From: Candidatus Woesearchaeota archaeon
Lineage (GTDB): Archaea; Nanobdellota; Nanobdellia; Woesearchaeales; WJKL01
Assembly (NCBI GenBank): GCA_019322815.1
Contig: JAHWIB010000036.1
Coordinates: 1-13,023 of the forward strand
Length of the DNA: 13,023 nt
Reading direction: 5' to 3'
The translations under genes and the position numbers were made by a program. Each line of letters opens with the position of its first letter. The stretch's first letter is position 1. Below are positions 1-5,980 of the stretch, piece by piece. The notes under the pieces were generated by a model, which was given only the letters and a program-made list of their open reading frames with translations, was not told the origin of the DNA and made no database searches.

Positions 1-188
1 AAATGAGTTATAGCTGTATTTAAAGCCTTGAATATCATTATATCAGAGTCCCTTTGAAAGAAATAAGTAACAATCAAAAGAGCCAGAAGCAATGCCAAAA
101 ATATAACAGATATGCCAAAACCTATCTTATTCAATCTGTTATATGAAAATATCCTGTTTTCTCTAAAATTTAGAGTTTTATTTTTCAT
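1..188 (-). CDS. N-terminus of a membrane-anchored protein, cut by the left edge
   Basis: Function not recognised. The visible 62 residues begin at an ATG (188-186) that overlaps the stop codon of the gene before it by 11 nt (ATGAAAAATAA, 188-178). The protein opens with a basic, polar stretch (MKNKTLNFRENRIFSYNRLN). One very hydrophobic segment follows at about residues 23-44 (GFGISVIFLALLLALLIVTYFF), then a soluble stretch starting QRDSDIMIF that leaves the window. The single helix after a positively charged N-terminus suggests a signal anchor or first membrane helix. There is no Shine-Dalgarno sequence before the start, so translation probably depends on coupling to the upstream gene. The gene is third in an operon with a winged-helix protein and a four-helix membrane protein. 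The reading frame is continuous to the window edge; what follows cannot be judged. Confidence 0.75.
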   Translation of the reverse strand, partial: MKNKTLNFRENRIFSYNRLNKIGFGISVIFLALLLALLIVTYFFQRDSDIMIFKALNTAITH

Positions 189-588
189 TTTTAGAAAGGG
201 TTCTATAAAGGAAATCTCTTTTGATTATAACATATATCAGGAATGCAATATCTATTAAAAATCCAAGCAAGCCGAATATCAACAATATCTCATCATTTCT
301 TAAAGTATAAATCAGATACATTGACTGGAGCTGAAATATATTATAGAAAAGAAAAAGGTAAAAGGACCATTTATATCTGTCAATCAAGCCATATATCAAT
401 ACTAGTTTTAATATTATAAGAAAAACAATATATAATTTGAATGTAATTCCTGCAAATAAAATATTAAAAAAATATGTTTGATTGAAAGCAAATAAATCTC
501 TTATGTGGAGGATTATTGATATCACTAAGAAAAATATCAATAACCTAAATCCAATCAAATATCTTTCTTGTATTTCTTTTTTAGCCAT
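178..588 (-). CDS. Small four-helix membrane protein, function unknown
   Basis: A 136-residue integral membrane protein that I do not recognise. Hydrophobic segments lie at about residues 10-29, 41-69, 73-95 and 101-122. They are separated by short loops carrying charged residues (HIRDLF, LIDRYKW, LRNDE), and the tail is basic (IIKRDFLYRTLSKNEK). I chose the ATG at 588-586 (MAKKEIQ) over an in-frame ATG eight codons upstream. It gives an 8-nt overlap with the previous stop (ATGGCTAA, 588-581), the usual arrangement for coupled translation, and a normal short basic N-terminus before the first helix. No strong ribosome-binding site is present. It lies between the winged-helix gene and another membrane gene, so its role is probably tied to them. 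Low-complexity membrane sequence makes homology calls unreliable. Confidence 0.75.
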   Translation of the reverse strand: MAKKEIQERYLIGFRLLIFFLVISIILHIRDLFAFNQTYFFNILFAGITFKLYIVFLIILKLVLIYGLIDRYKWSFYLFLFYNIFQLQSMYLIYTLRNDEILLIFGLLGFLIDIAFLIYVIIKRDFLYRTLSKNEK

Positions 589-1045
589 TTTGCGAGGAAA
601 ATTCCATGTCAATTGCCTGTGAATATTCTTTTACTCTGCTTAGGACTGAGGATAACAACATCTTTTCTATTTTTTCTTCAACTAATTCTGATAATTGAGC
701 TCTTTCATTTATCCTGTAAACATTTGAAACTTTTTGTAATATAAAAATATCTCTTAATCTCTTCAGCTGCCTTCTAATATTAGAAGATGCAATTCCTAAC
801 AATGGCAGATTTTTCTCTTTTCTTATTTCAATGACTTTCTCTCTGATCTGCTCTGCTGTCAATTCTTTTTTTTCTCTTAACATAAGATAAAGAATATCTA
901 CAATAATATCTCTTGAATCTCCTGGTTGTAATATCCCTAATGTTAAGCAGAATTTTCTGACTAAATCCCTGCCCTGCAGATTAGGCTTTTCATACCTTCG
1001 TAAAGTAATCTCTGATAAAGGAGTATCCTTGCTGATATTAGACAT
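581..1045 (-). CDS. Winged-helix DNA-binding protein, probable transcription regulator
   Basis: A 154-residue soluble protein. The central part, about residues 45-115, reads as a winged helix-turn-helix: a first helix (SRDIIVDILYLMLREKK), a second (TAEQIREKVIEIRKEK), a basic recognition helix (ASSNIRRQLKRLRDI, about 87-100) and a wing hairpin (FILQKVSNVYRINE). A C-terminal helical tail (about 117-147) may mediate dimerisation. The N-terminal TPLSEITLRRYEKP segment is well formed but I cannot assign it. This is fold-level recognition by eye; no named family is certain. The gene heads a three-gene operon with two membrane proteins, so it may regulate that operon or its own promoter. A TATA box 27 nt before the ATG implies a leaderless message. 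The stop codon overlaps the next start by 8 nt. Confidence 0.75.
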   Translation of the reverse strand: MSNISKDTPLSEITLRRYEKPNLQGRDLVRKFCLTLGILQPGDSRDIIVDILYLMLREKKELTAEQIREKVIEIRKEKNLPLLGIASSNIRRQLKRLRDIFILQKVSNVYRINERAQLSELVEEKIEKMLLSSVLSRVKEYSQAIDMEFSSQNG

Positions 1046-1067
1046 AAATATTGTAAGAAAAAACTAG

Positions 1068-1075
1068 TATTTAAG
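1068..1075 (-). promoter_or_regulatory. TATA box of the winged-helix/membrane operon
   Basis: On the minus strand this reads CTTAAATA, centred about 27 nt before the ATG at 1045. Archaeal transcription usually starts about 25 nt downstream of the TATA centre, so the predicted transcript begins at or within a base or two of the ATG. Confidence 0.5.
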
Positions 1076-1089
1076 GGTTTTGATTGAAA

Positions 1090-1857
1090 CTATTTGGATT
1101 TTTTCTTTGCTATCAATAAAGTATATTTGAATGGCACTGTAAAAGGATCTTCTTTTTTTGAAAGCAGATCATTTAATCTTGATTCAAACTCTTTCTTTGC
1201 TTTTATAGGCAGATTAATGATCCATGAAAATGTATGTATCATATCATAATATTTTTTTCTGGTAAATCCCATATCAATATGATATTCTTTTTTCTTATAA
1301 GGATAAAAAAGATCAGTTTCTTTTAATGCTTTTTCTGCATTTATTATTGATTTTGGTTTGCCGCTCTTTTTACCGCAGTATTTAATATACAAACGAATTA
1401 GTTTTTGAATAAAAATATCTTTTTCAGATTCTTCAAATTTCCAAAATAATGCCAGATAGCCATTATCTTTCAATAATTCATTTGCTTTAGAAAGCGCAAT
1501 CTTAGGCTTTATCCAATGCCATGCCTGTGCAGAAATTATTAAGTCAAATGTTTTTGTTCTAAATTTAACATCTTCAAATGAAACTGCCTTATAAGAAGCA
1601 TTCTTTGGTGAGTTCTTTTTAGCAAGAGAGATCAATTCTTTGCCAATATCTATTCCAATAATTGAATATCCTTTTTTAGCAAATAATTTTGTAGCTGTTC
1701 CTGGGCCGCAGCCAACATCAAGAATCTTTCCATTTTTCTTAATCTTTGATATCTTTAAGATATCATCAATCAATTTAGAAGGATAGCTTGGTCTGGCAGT
1801 ATCATATAGACTGCTAACTTTCCAAAAACTAGCTTTTAATTTTTTATCACTAACCAT
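1090..1857 (-). CDS. Class I SAM-dependent methyltransferase
   Basis: A 255-residue soluble methyltransferase that transfers a methyl group from S-adenosylmethionine to an unknown, probably small-molecule, substrate. The Rossmann-fold motifs are clear. Motif I is ILDVGCGPGT at residues 45-54, the acidic residue that binds the ribose is D70 (IIGIDIG), an acidic stretch SFEDV lies near 93-97, and motif IV-like FDLIISAQAWHWI follows at 104-116. After that comes LLKDNGYLALFW, typical of methyltransferase type 11 proteins. The C-terminal part (YYDMIHTFSWIINLP, then FTVPFKYTLLIAKKK) resembles the substrate-binding cap and final strand of that group. Its own TATA box lies 29 nt before the ATG, and the gene is monocistronic between two unrelated promoters. 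The substrate cannot be read from the sequence, and the neighbours give no pathway hint. Confidence 0.88.
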   Translation of the reverse strand: MVSDKKLKASFWKVSSLYDTARPSYPSKLIDDILKISKIKKNGKILDVGCGPGTATKLFAKKGYSIIGIDIGKELISLAKKNSPKNASYKAVSFEDVKFRTKTFDLIISAQAWHWIKPKIALSKANELLKDNGYLALFWKFEESEKDIFIQKLIRLYIKYCGKKSGKPKSIINAEKALKETDLFYPYKKKEYHIDMGFTRKKYYDMIHTFSWIINLPIKAKKEFESRLNDLLSKKEDPFTVPFKYTLLIAKKKSK

Positions 1858-1881
1858 GTTATTGAATCAACTGTCAATAAG

Positions 1882-1890
1882 ATATAAAAA
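1882..1890 (-). promoter_or_regulatory. TATA box of the methyltransferase gene
   Basis: Minus strand TTTTTATAT, centred about 29 nt before the ATG at 1857. No Shine-Dalgarno sequence lies between it and the start, consistent with a leaderless or very short-leader transcript. Confidence 0.5.
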
Positions 1891-1921
1891 TGTATCTTTT
1901 AGTTATAGAAAGAGTAAATTT

Positions 1922-2875
1922 CTAAACAAAAACAGTAACTCTTTTATTGCCAAAAGTGTAAGGAAACTTTACATCCCATCCTAATTTAGTTAAGATTGGT
2001 TTTATTATAGGTTTTCTAGAATAAGCTTGTTTTTCATCTTCTGGTAATTCAGAGATTTTTCTCCATGCCTGCCAAGCAATTAATGGATTGTTTGTATCAG
2101 CTAATACAGCCTCTGCTAATTCACCATATTTTTGTGTTTTTAGAATATCTTTAAGAGCTTCTTCGACAGATTCATTATTAGAACCTGCAGATCTTATTGC
2201 ATACTGGCTTGTTAGAACTGCTGCTAATTCATTCAGCCATGAAAGTTCATTACGTTTTTTATCTTCTCCCATAATTTGATTAATAGCATAATGTACTTCT
2301 TCATGTAAAAGAGTATCAAGAAATTCAATTTCAGGATGTTTGGAATTAGTCACAACATCCATTTGTATACAAACTGCATTTAAAGAATTTACGTGTTTTC
2401 CATAAACTGCATTACCAAAAGAGCCTACTGCTCCAAGTGAATCTTCTACTGGATAGACTCCTTCTTCCTTGAATTTTTCAGCTGCTGCAACCATAACTAT
2501 TCCATAGGGTGATGCAAATACTTCATTCATCCATCCAGAATATTTGGAAGCATATTCTTGTGCATTTCTTTTATTATGAGCATCATCTAATGTATTTCTT
2601 ATTCTCTGGCTAAACCTATCTATATGAGCTGGTTTTTGAGTTTGTATTATTTCATCTATTTTAGCTATTGATTCTCCACAAAAATCATCTATTGACATCT
2701 CATTATCCTTTGTAAACATAAATCTAAAAAGTTCATCACTAAATCTCTTATATTCTTCCACTGCTTCTTGTATTCCACGAGCATGCCATCCAATACCAAC
2801 AAAACATTTCATAATAGAAACAGGACTAATCCAAAAATTTATATCTCCAAGATTATATTTGCTAATTTTGATCAC
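1922..2875 (-). CDS. Putative HEXXH zinc metallopeptidase (gluzincin-like)
   Basis: About 317 residues, soluble, with no signal peptide. The key feature is HEEVH, the zinc-binding HEXXH motif, at about residues 191-195, inside a helix preceded by EIEFLDTLL. It is followed 21 residues later by WLNELAAVLTS (about 213-223). Gluzincins typically place the third zinc ligand, a Glu, in a WLxExxA context, so E216 is the natural candidate. This order suggests a metalloprotease or peptidase-like hydrolase acting in the cytoplasm; substrate unknown. The N-terminal 120 residues are helical and charged. The C-terminal part contains ILTKLGWDVKFPY. The start is uncertain: GTG at 2875, TTG at 2878 and ATG at 2812 are all possible. 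I favour GTG because the TATA box (2906-2917) predicts a start site near 2885. The family name is inference from the motif, but the motif itself is plain. Confidence 0.7.
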   Translation of the reverse strand: MIKISKYNLGDINFWISPVSIMKCFVGIGWHARGIQEAVEEYKRFSDELFRFMFTKDNEMSIDDFCGESIAKIDEIIQTQKPAHIDRFSQRIRNTLDDAHNKRNAQEYASKYSGWMNEVFASPYGIVMVAAAEKFKEEGVYPVEDSLGAVGSFGNAVYGKHVNSLNAVCIQMDVVTNSKHPEIEFLDTLLHEEVHYAINQIMGEDKKRNELSWLNELAAVLTSQYAIRSAGSNNESVEEALKDILKTQKYGELAEAVLADTNNPLIAWQAWRKISELPEDEKQAYSRKPIIKPILTKLGWDVKFPYTFGNKRVTVFV

Positions 2876-2900
2876 CAAAATTCTTATGAAATATGTAGGT

Positions 2901-2917
2901 AGAAGTTATTTAAAAAG
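2901..2917 (-). promoter_or_regulatory. Extended TATA promoter of the HEXXH gene
   Basis: Minus strand CTTTTTAAATAACTTCT. The TATA part is centred near 2911, giving a predicted transcription start near 2885 and a leader of about ten bases before the GTG. The AACTTC that follows the TATA box recurs before three other genes in the window. Confidence 0.5.
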
Positions 2918-2925
2918 ATTCGTGA

Positions 2926-3285
2926 TTATGGTCTAACCATATCTACTAACTGATGAAGCCCTGATTTTCTTTGCTTATGATCATTAAAATCAACAGGGCA
3001 TAAATCAATCTGTATATCATCTAATTGCTTGTCATCCCTTAACCTATCAGCAATGTTCTCTTTTACATGTATTAATTCTCCTGCTAATTTTGTACTGGAT
3101 CTTTTAGGAGAGACGAATTCTGCGCGTTTATAATTACCATGGCAGTTTCCCAGATAATGAGTCAATACAGCTTCTCTTATATGTCTGACAGCTTTTTCAT
3201 CCTCTCCAACTATTACGCAGTAATGCGAGCCAGGAGAATAATAAAATCTTTTTATCCCTCTTGGATCTGCAAATTTATTTGTCAT
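2926..3285 (-). CDS. Hypothetical 119-residue soluble protein
   Basis: Not recognised. A basic, soluble protein of 119 residues. Visible features are an N-terminal strand-like stretch (KRFYYSPGSHYCVIVGED, about 12-29), a helix (EKAVRHIREAVLTHYL, 30-45), a Cys-His pair (NCHGNYKRAEF, about 47-57) and a second strand with LCPVDF (95-100). There is no membrane segment or signal peptide. Cysteines at 23, 48 and 96 and several histidines could bind metal, but their spacing matches no standard finger. The ATG at 3285 has a TATA-like element centred 27 nt upstream. The gene lies between the HEXXH gene and the 206-residue gene, with 50- and 44-nt gaps. The reading frame has ordinary composition and no disruptions, so I regard it as real. 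Confidence 0.7.
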   Translation of the reverse strand: MTNKFADPRGIKRFYYSPGSHYCVIVGEDEKAVRHIREAVLTHYLGNCHGNYKRAEFVSPKRSSTKLAGELIHVKENIADRLRDDKQLDDIQIDLCPVDFNDHKQRKSGLHQLVDMVRP

Positions 3286-3305
3286 TTTAAAAATAAATAT
3301 AAATC

Positions 3306-3316
3306 TATTAATAAAG
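3306..3316 (-). promoter_or_regulatory. TATA box of the 119-residue protein gene
   Basis: Minus strand CTTTATTAATA, preceded by TAAT exactly as in the isoleucyl-tRNA synthetase promoter (TAATCTTTAT in both). The centre is 27 nt before the ATG at 3285. It sits only 14 nt after the stop codon of the upstream gene. Confidence 0.45.
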
Positions 3317-3329
3317 ATTATGCAGGATT

Positions 3330-3950
3330 CTAATGAATAGCCTCATTTTCTTTTTCATCTGAAGAAAAATAGATTAATGAATCTAAAAGAAAAGAATAAT
3401 AAGATCTTCTTTTTAATATTTGTTCATTAAAAAACATGTTTAAATCCTCTGCAGGCTTTCCTTTTTTCTCAGAATAAGCTAAAGCAAGCGAAACTGTAAA
3501 TCCATCATAATGATAATCTATCCCTTCTTGAAACATATGAAACACATTTGCAAAAAGTTCTGGCTTTTTAAGAAGACATATTTTTTTGTATATATCAAAT
3601 ACAAAATGGTCTGTCATAAAAAGAAAAGGGTCTTTACTAGTATCTGCTATTTTTTCATCAATTACTTTTTCTTTAACTGCCTTATTAAACCTATCTATAA
3701 GATAACTAGTGATTAAATTTCTTGCTATGACATCTGCCCTTTCTATTTCCCTTACAACTATAGGGTTTCCATCTGAATCAGAGGTATTGTATGTGACACG
3801 ATATGATCCTCTTGGATTCTGTATATATTTAAAAACATTGGAAGCTATAAATTCGCTTGCCCCTTGAAGTTCTTCTACAACTAATTCTAATGGTTTTTCA
3901 GGCAGTTCTATTTCAGTTTTAGGAGCGCTTCTCAATCTATATTTCTTCAT
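3330..3950 (-). CDS. Hypothetical 206-residue protein coupled to the coiled-coil membrane gene
   Basis: Not recognised. A mixed helix/strand soluble protein of 206 residues with no convincing membrane segment. The N-terminus is basic and proline-rich (MKKYRLRSAPKTEIELPEKP). A strand-rich stretch follows (GSYRVTYNTSDSDGNPIVVREIE, about 48-70), then helices to the end, including FMTDHFVFDIYKKICLLKKP and a tyrosine-rich RRSYYSFLLDSLIYF. I start it at the ATG at 3950, not at a TTG three codons upstream. The ATG is one base after the stop codon of the 553-residue gene, and no separate promoter or Shine-Dalgarno sequence is visible. That spacing implies coupled translation, so the two proteins are likely to act together. 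It may be the soluble partner of the membrane-anchored protein, but this is only inference from position. Confidence 0.72.
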   Translation of the reverse strand: MKKYRLRSAPKTEIELPEKPLELVVEELQGASEFIASNVFKYIQNPRGSYRVTYNTSDSDGNPIVVREIERADVIARNLITSYLIDRFNKAVKEKVIDEKIADTSKDPFLFMTDHFVFDIYKKICLLKKPELFANVFHMFQEGIDYHYDGFTVSLALAYSEKKGKPAEDLNMFFNEQILKRRSYYSFLLDSLIYFSSDEKENEAIH

Positions 3951-3951
3951 T

Positions 3952-5613
3952 TTAATCAAATTTAGGAGTACAGCTGACAGGGGAAAAAAAATGCTGCATA
4001 TAGTTAAATTTATCTCCTGGCACTACAACTTTAACCTGCTTTGATTTATCTGAAAAATCTAAATAAATATCTTTTTCTCCTGATCTGATGAGAGCATCAG
4101 GTATATTGTCATAATCAGAGCCTGATAAAGAAACTCTGTCTTGAACATGAATCTCTAAATCAAATTCATTATTTTCTGTTATAAGCGTTAAAATATTATT
4201 TTCATATTCTGCATCAACTACCTTGTATTCTTTTATAATTATGCCTGCTTCACTTACAGGGATTGTTTTATAATTCCTGGCAATGCTTTTTACATATTCT
4301 ACAATCTCTGATCTAGGCACTTTTCTTTCTGGACAATATATTTCTTCAAAAAAGCCAATCATATCTCTTTTTAGCAGACAATAAAGACCTAATTCTTCAT
4401 ATATATTGAAAAGATCATCTCCTTCCTGCCTGTAACTTGTTAAGAGGATATCAGGATCTTTTGAATCTAATCTTTCTCTGGGGAACTTTTTTAAAGTCCA
4501 TTCAACTTTTTGATCCAGGCCAGGATGTGTTAAAATTAATTTTATTTTACTTGAATCAAAAGCCACTTTAATCTTTCCTGGAATATATTTCATATTAGGC
4601 ATATTTACTCTCATCAAATCTACTTCACGCTTCAATGGAACAGTACGTCCAGGAGGTATTGTCTCTAATTCCATTGTTTCAGGATTAAAACTAATTATTT
4701 TATCTGCTCTTTTAGCATTGAATTTGTAAGCAATTGCTCCTGCTGCTAAGACTATTGCAGCAATTCCTGCTGCAATCTTATATTTCCATCTTCCAAAAAA
4801 AGAAACTGGCTTTCCAGCAGTTGGTCCTGTATAAGGAAAAAACTCAATAGGAATTCCTTCAATTTTTCTTGATAATATATCTGCATCAAGAGAAACCTTT
4901 TCTTCTTTTTCTGTTTTAGGTATTTCAAAATTAAGATGTTTTTCAAGGCCAAGCTCTTTTGCTTTTGCTAATGCAGCATCAAAATAAGATCTTAATGGGC
5001 TGTCTTTCATATAACCAGCTAATTCTCTATCAAAAAAAGCCATCCTATTTTGATGCATCTGTTTTTGTTCTTTGATTTCTGATTTTTCTTTTTTGTATCT
5101 TTCAATTTCTTCGTCTAATCTTTTTGCTTCATGCTGGTCTTTTTTATCATCATTTAATCCTTCTCTCTTGCTCTTTGCCTCTTCTAGTTTTCTTTTGACT
5201 ACTTTCAATCTTTCTTCTGCAGCTTCAAATTTTAATTCAATGTTTGATTCAGCTTTTCTATTCCTTCTAGTAAAGGATTTATAATCTTTAAGCTCTTCAT
5301 CAAGCTGGGCAAGAGCAGAATATAATTCTAAAAACTTCTTATCTTCATCTCCAGGATCAGCTATTCTTTTAGGAACTACTTTTCCTTCTCTGACAACAAG
5401 ATCAGCTAATAAGAAATCAGCAACCTTATCATAAATATTATTTAATTCATAATTTTGAGGTATGATATACTTTCTTAAAAGAGCTGCTGCTTCTTTTTTA
5501 TTTTCTTCAGATAAAATATCTGTTAGGGATTCGTCTTTTTCATCAGGTTCTAAATTTAGTATATCAGCAAGAATTTTCTCTTCAACTTTTTGAACTAAGC
5601 TAACATCTACCAT
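3952..5613 (-). CDS. Membrane-anchored coiled-coil protein, function unknown
   Basis: A 553-residue protein with three parts. The N-terminal 100 residues are acidic and helical. Residues about 103-200 are rich in Lys and Glu with heptad-like spacing (ERLKVVKRKLEEAKSKREG, then RLDEEIERYKKEKSEIKEQK) and should form a long coiled coil. A single hydrophobic helix at about 279-297 (IAAGIAAIVLAAGAIAY) follows a basic RWKYK, which predicts the N-terminal coiled-coil half inside the cell and the C-terminal half outside. Residues 298-553 look like an extracytoplasmic mixed alpha/beta domain, with cysteines at 412, 427 and 548. I recognise no family. The start is the ATG at 5613, not a TTG four codons upstream, because the TATA box is centred 28 nt before this ATG. 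The 206-residue gene follows after one base. Confidence 0.8.
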   Translation of the reverse strand: MVDVSLVQKVEEKILADILNLEPDEKDESLTDILSEENKKEAAALLRKYIIPQNYELNNIYDKVADFLLADLVVREGKVVPKRIADPGDEDKKFLELYSALAQLDEELKDYKSFTRRNRKAESNIELKFEAAEERLKVVKRKLEEAKSKREGLNDDKKDQHEAKRLDEEIERYKKEKSEIKEQKQMHQNRMAFFDRELAGYMKDSPLRSYFDAALAKAKELGLEKHLNFEIPKTEKEEKVSLDADILSRKIEGIPIEFFPYTGPTAGKPVSFFGRWKYKIAAGIAAIVLAAGAIAYKFNAKRADKIISFNPETMELETIPPGRTVPLKREVDLMRVNMPNMKYIPGKIKVAFDSSKIKLILTHPGLDQKVEWTLKKFPRERLDSKDPDILLTSYRQEGDDLFNIYEELGLYCLLKRDMIGFFEEIYCPERKVPRSEIVEYVKSIARNYKTIPVSEAGIIIKEYKVVDAEYENNILTLITENNEFDLEIHVQDRVSLSGSDYDNIPDALIRSGEKDIYLDFSDKSKQVKVVVPGDKFNYMQHFFSPVSCTPKFD

Positions 5614-5629
5614 TAAATAAAACAAAAAA
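5614..5629 (-). terminator. Possible T-rich terminator of the ileS-cupin transcript
   Basis: On the minus strand this reads TTTTTTGTTTTATTTA, about 35 nt after the cupin stop codon. Archaeal RNA polymerase terminates at T-rich tracts. It lies just upstream of the predicted start site of the next transcript, so it could stop the ileS message without affecting that gene. This is a composition-based guess. Confidence 0.3.
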
Positions 5630-5630
5630 T

Positions 5631-5645
5631 AAGTTGTTTTTAAAG
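5631..5645 (-). promoter_or_regulatory. Extended TATA promoter of the coiled-coil membrane gene
   Basis: Minus strand CTTTAAAAACAACTT. The TATA-like core is centred near 5641, 28 nt before the ATG at 5613, so the message should be leaderless. It carries the same AACTT extension seen before the HEXXH gene and the two tandem paralogues. Confidence 0.5.
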
Positions 5646-5664
5646 CTTGTCAAAACTAACTTTC

Positions 5665-5979
5665 CTATCCCAAAGGTTCAATCATCAGAACAATTGAAGG
5701 TTTGTCAGAGACAGGGCAGAATTCAGTTCCTTTTGGCATATTCACACCTTCACCTTCTTTAAGATGTATTGTTCCTTTCTTTGTAAGAATTTTCATACTG
5801 CCCTTAAAAACAATAAAGATTTCGTCTTTATCATCATGCTTATGCCATTCATACTCTCCTTCAAATCTATATGCATTCAAGACAGAATCATTTACTACTT
5901 CAACCTTTTCTGGTTTCCAAGCTTCTTTGTTCTTAATCTTCTTTGATATTTTATTTAAACTAAATTTTTTTGGTTTCAT
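5665..5979 (-). CDS. Small single-domain cupin
   Basis: A 104-residue cytoplasmic cupin barrel. Cupin motif 1 is clear: G41, H46, H48, E53 and G60 in GEYEWHKHDDKDEIFIVFKG, giving three metal ligands. Motif 2 reads GEGVNMPKGTEFCPV (76-90). P82 and G84 are present, but the position that normally carries the fourth ligand His (PKGxEH in relatives) is Phe87, followed by Cys88. Metal binding is therefore altered or the site is non-catalytic. The N-terminal 25 residues are basic. The gene begins one base after the ileS stop codon, and its Shine-Dalgarno sequence AGGTGA lies in the last ileS codons, so it is co-transcribed with ileS. No function linked to tRNA charging is evident. Small cupins of this type range from sugar-binding to enzymatic, and the substrate is unknown. 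Confidence 0.85.
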   Translation of the reverse strand: MKPKKFSLNKISKKIKNKEAWKPEKVEVVNDSVLNAYRFEGEYEWHKHDDKDEIFIVFKGSMKILTKKGTIHLKEGEGVNMPKGTEFCPVSDKPSIVLMIEPLG

Positions 5980-5980
5980 T

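Noticed and set aside
2926..3285. Possible relationship of the 119-residue protein to the tandem paralogues or to a zinc finger
   Set aside because: A loose HYCVIV...EDE resemblance to HAFY...EDP does not extend along the sequence, and the Cys/His spacing fits no known finger.
5072..5284. A hydrophobic plus-strand frame rich in Ser, Leu and Phe that looks like a membrane protein
   Set aside because: It is the complement of the Lys/Glu-rich coiled coil on the minus strand; GAA/AAG codons read as TTC/CTT on the other strand produce false hydrophobic segments.
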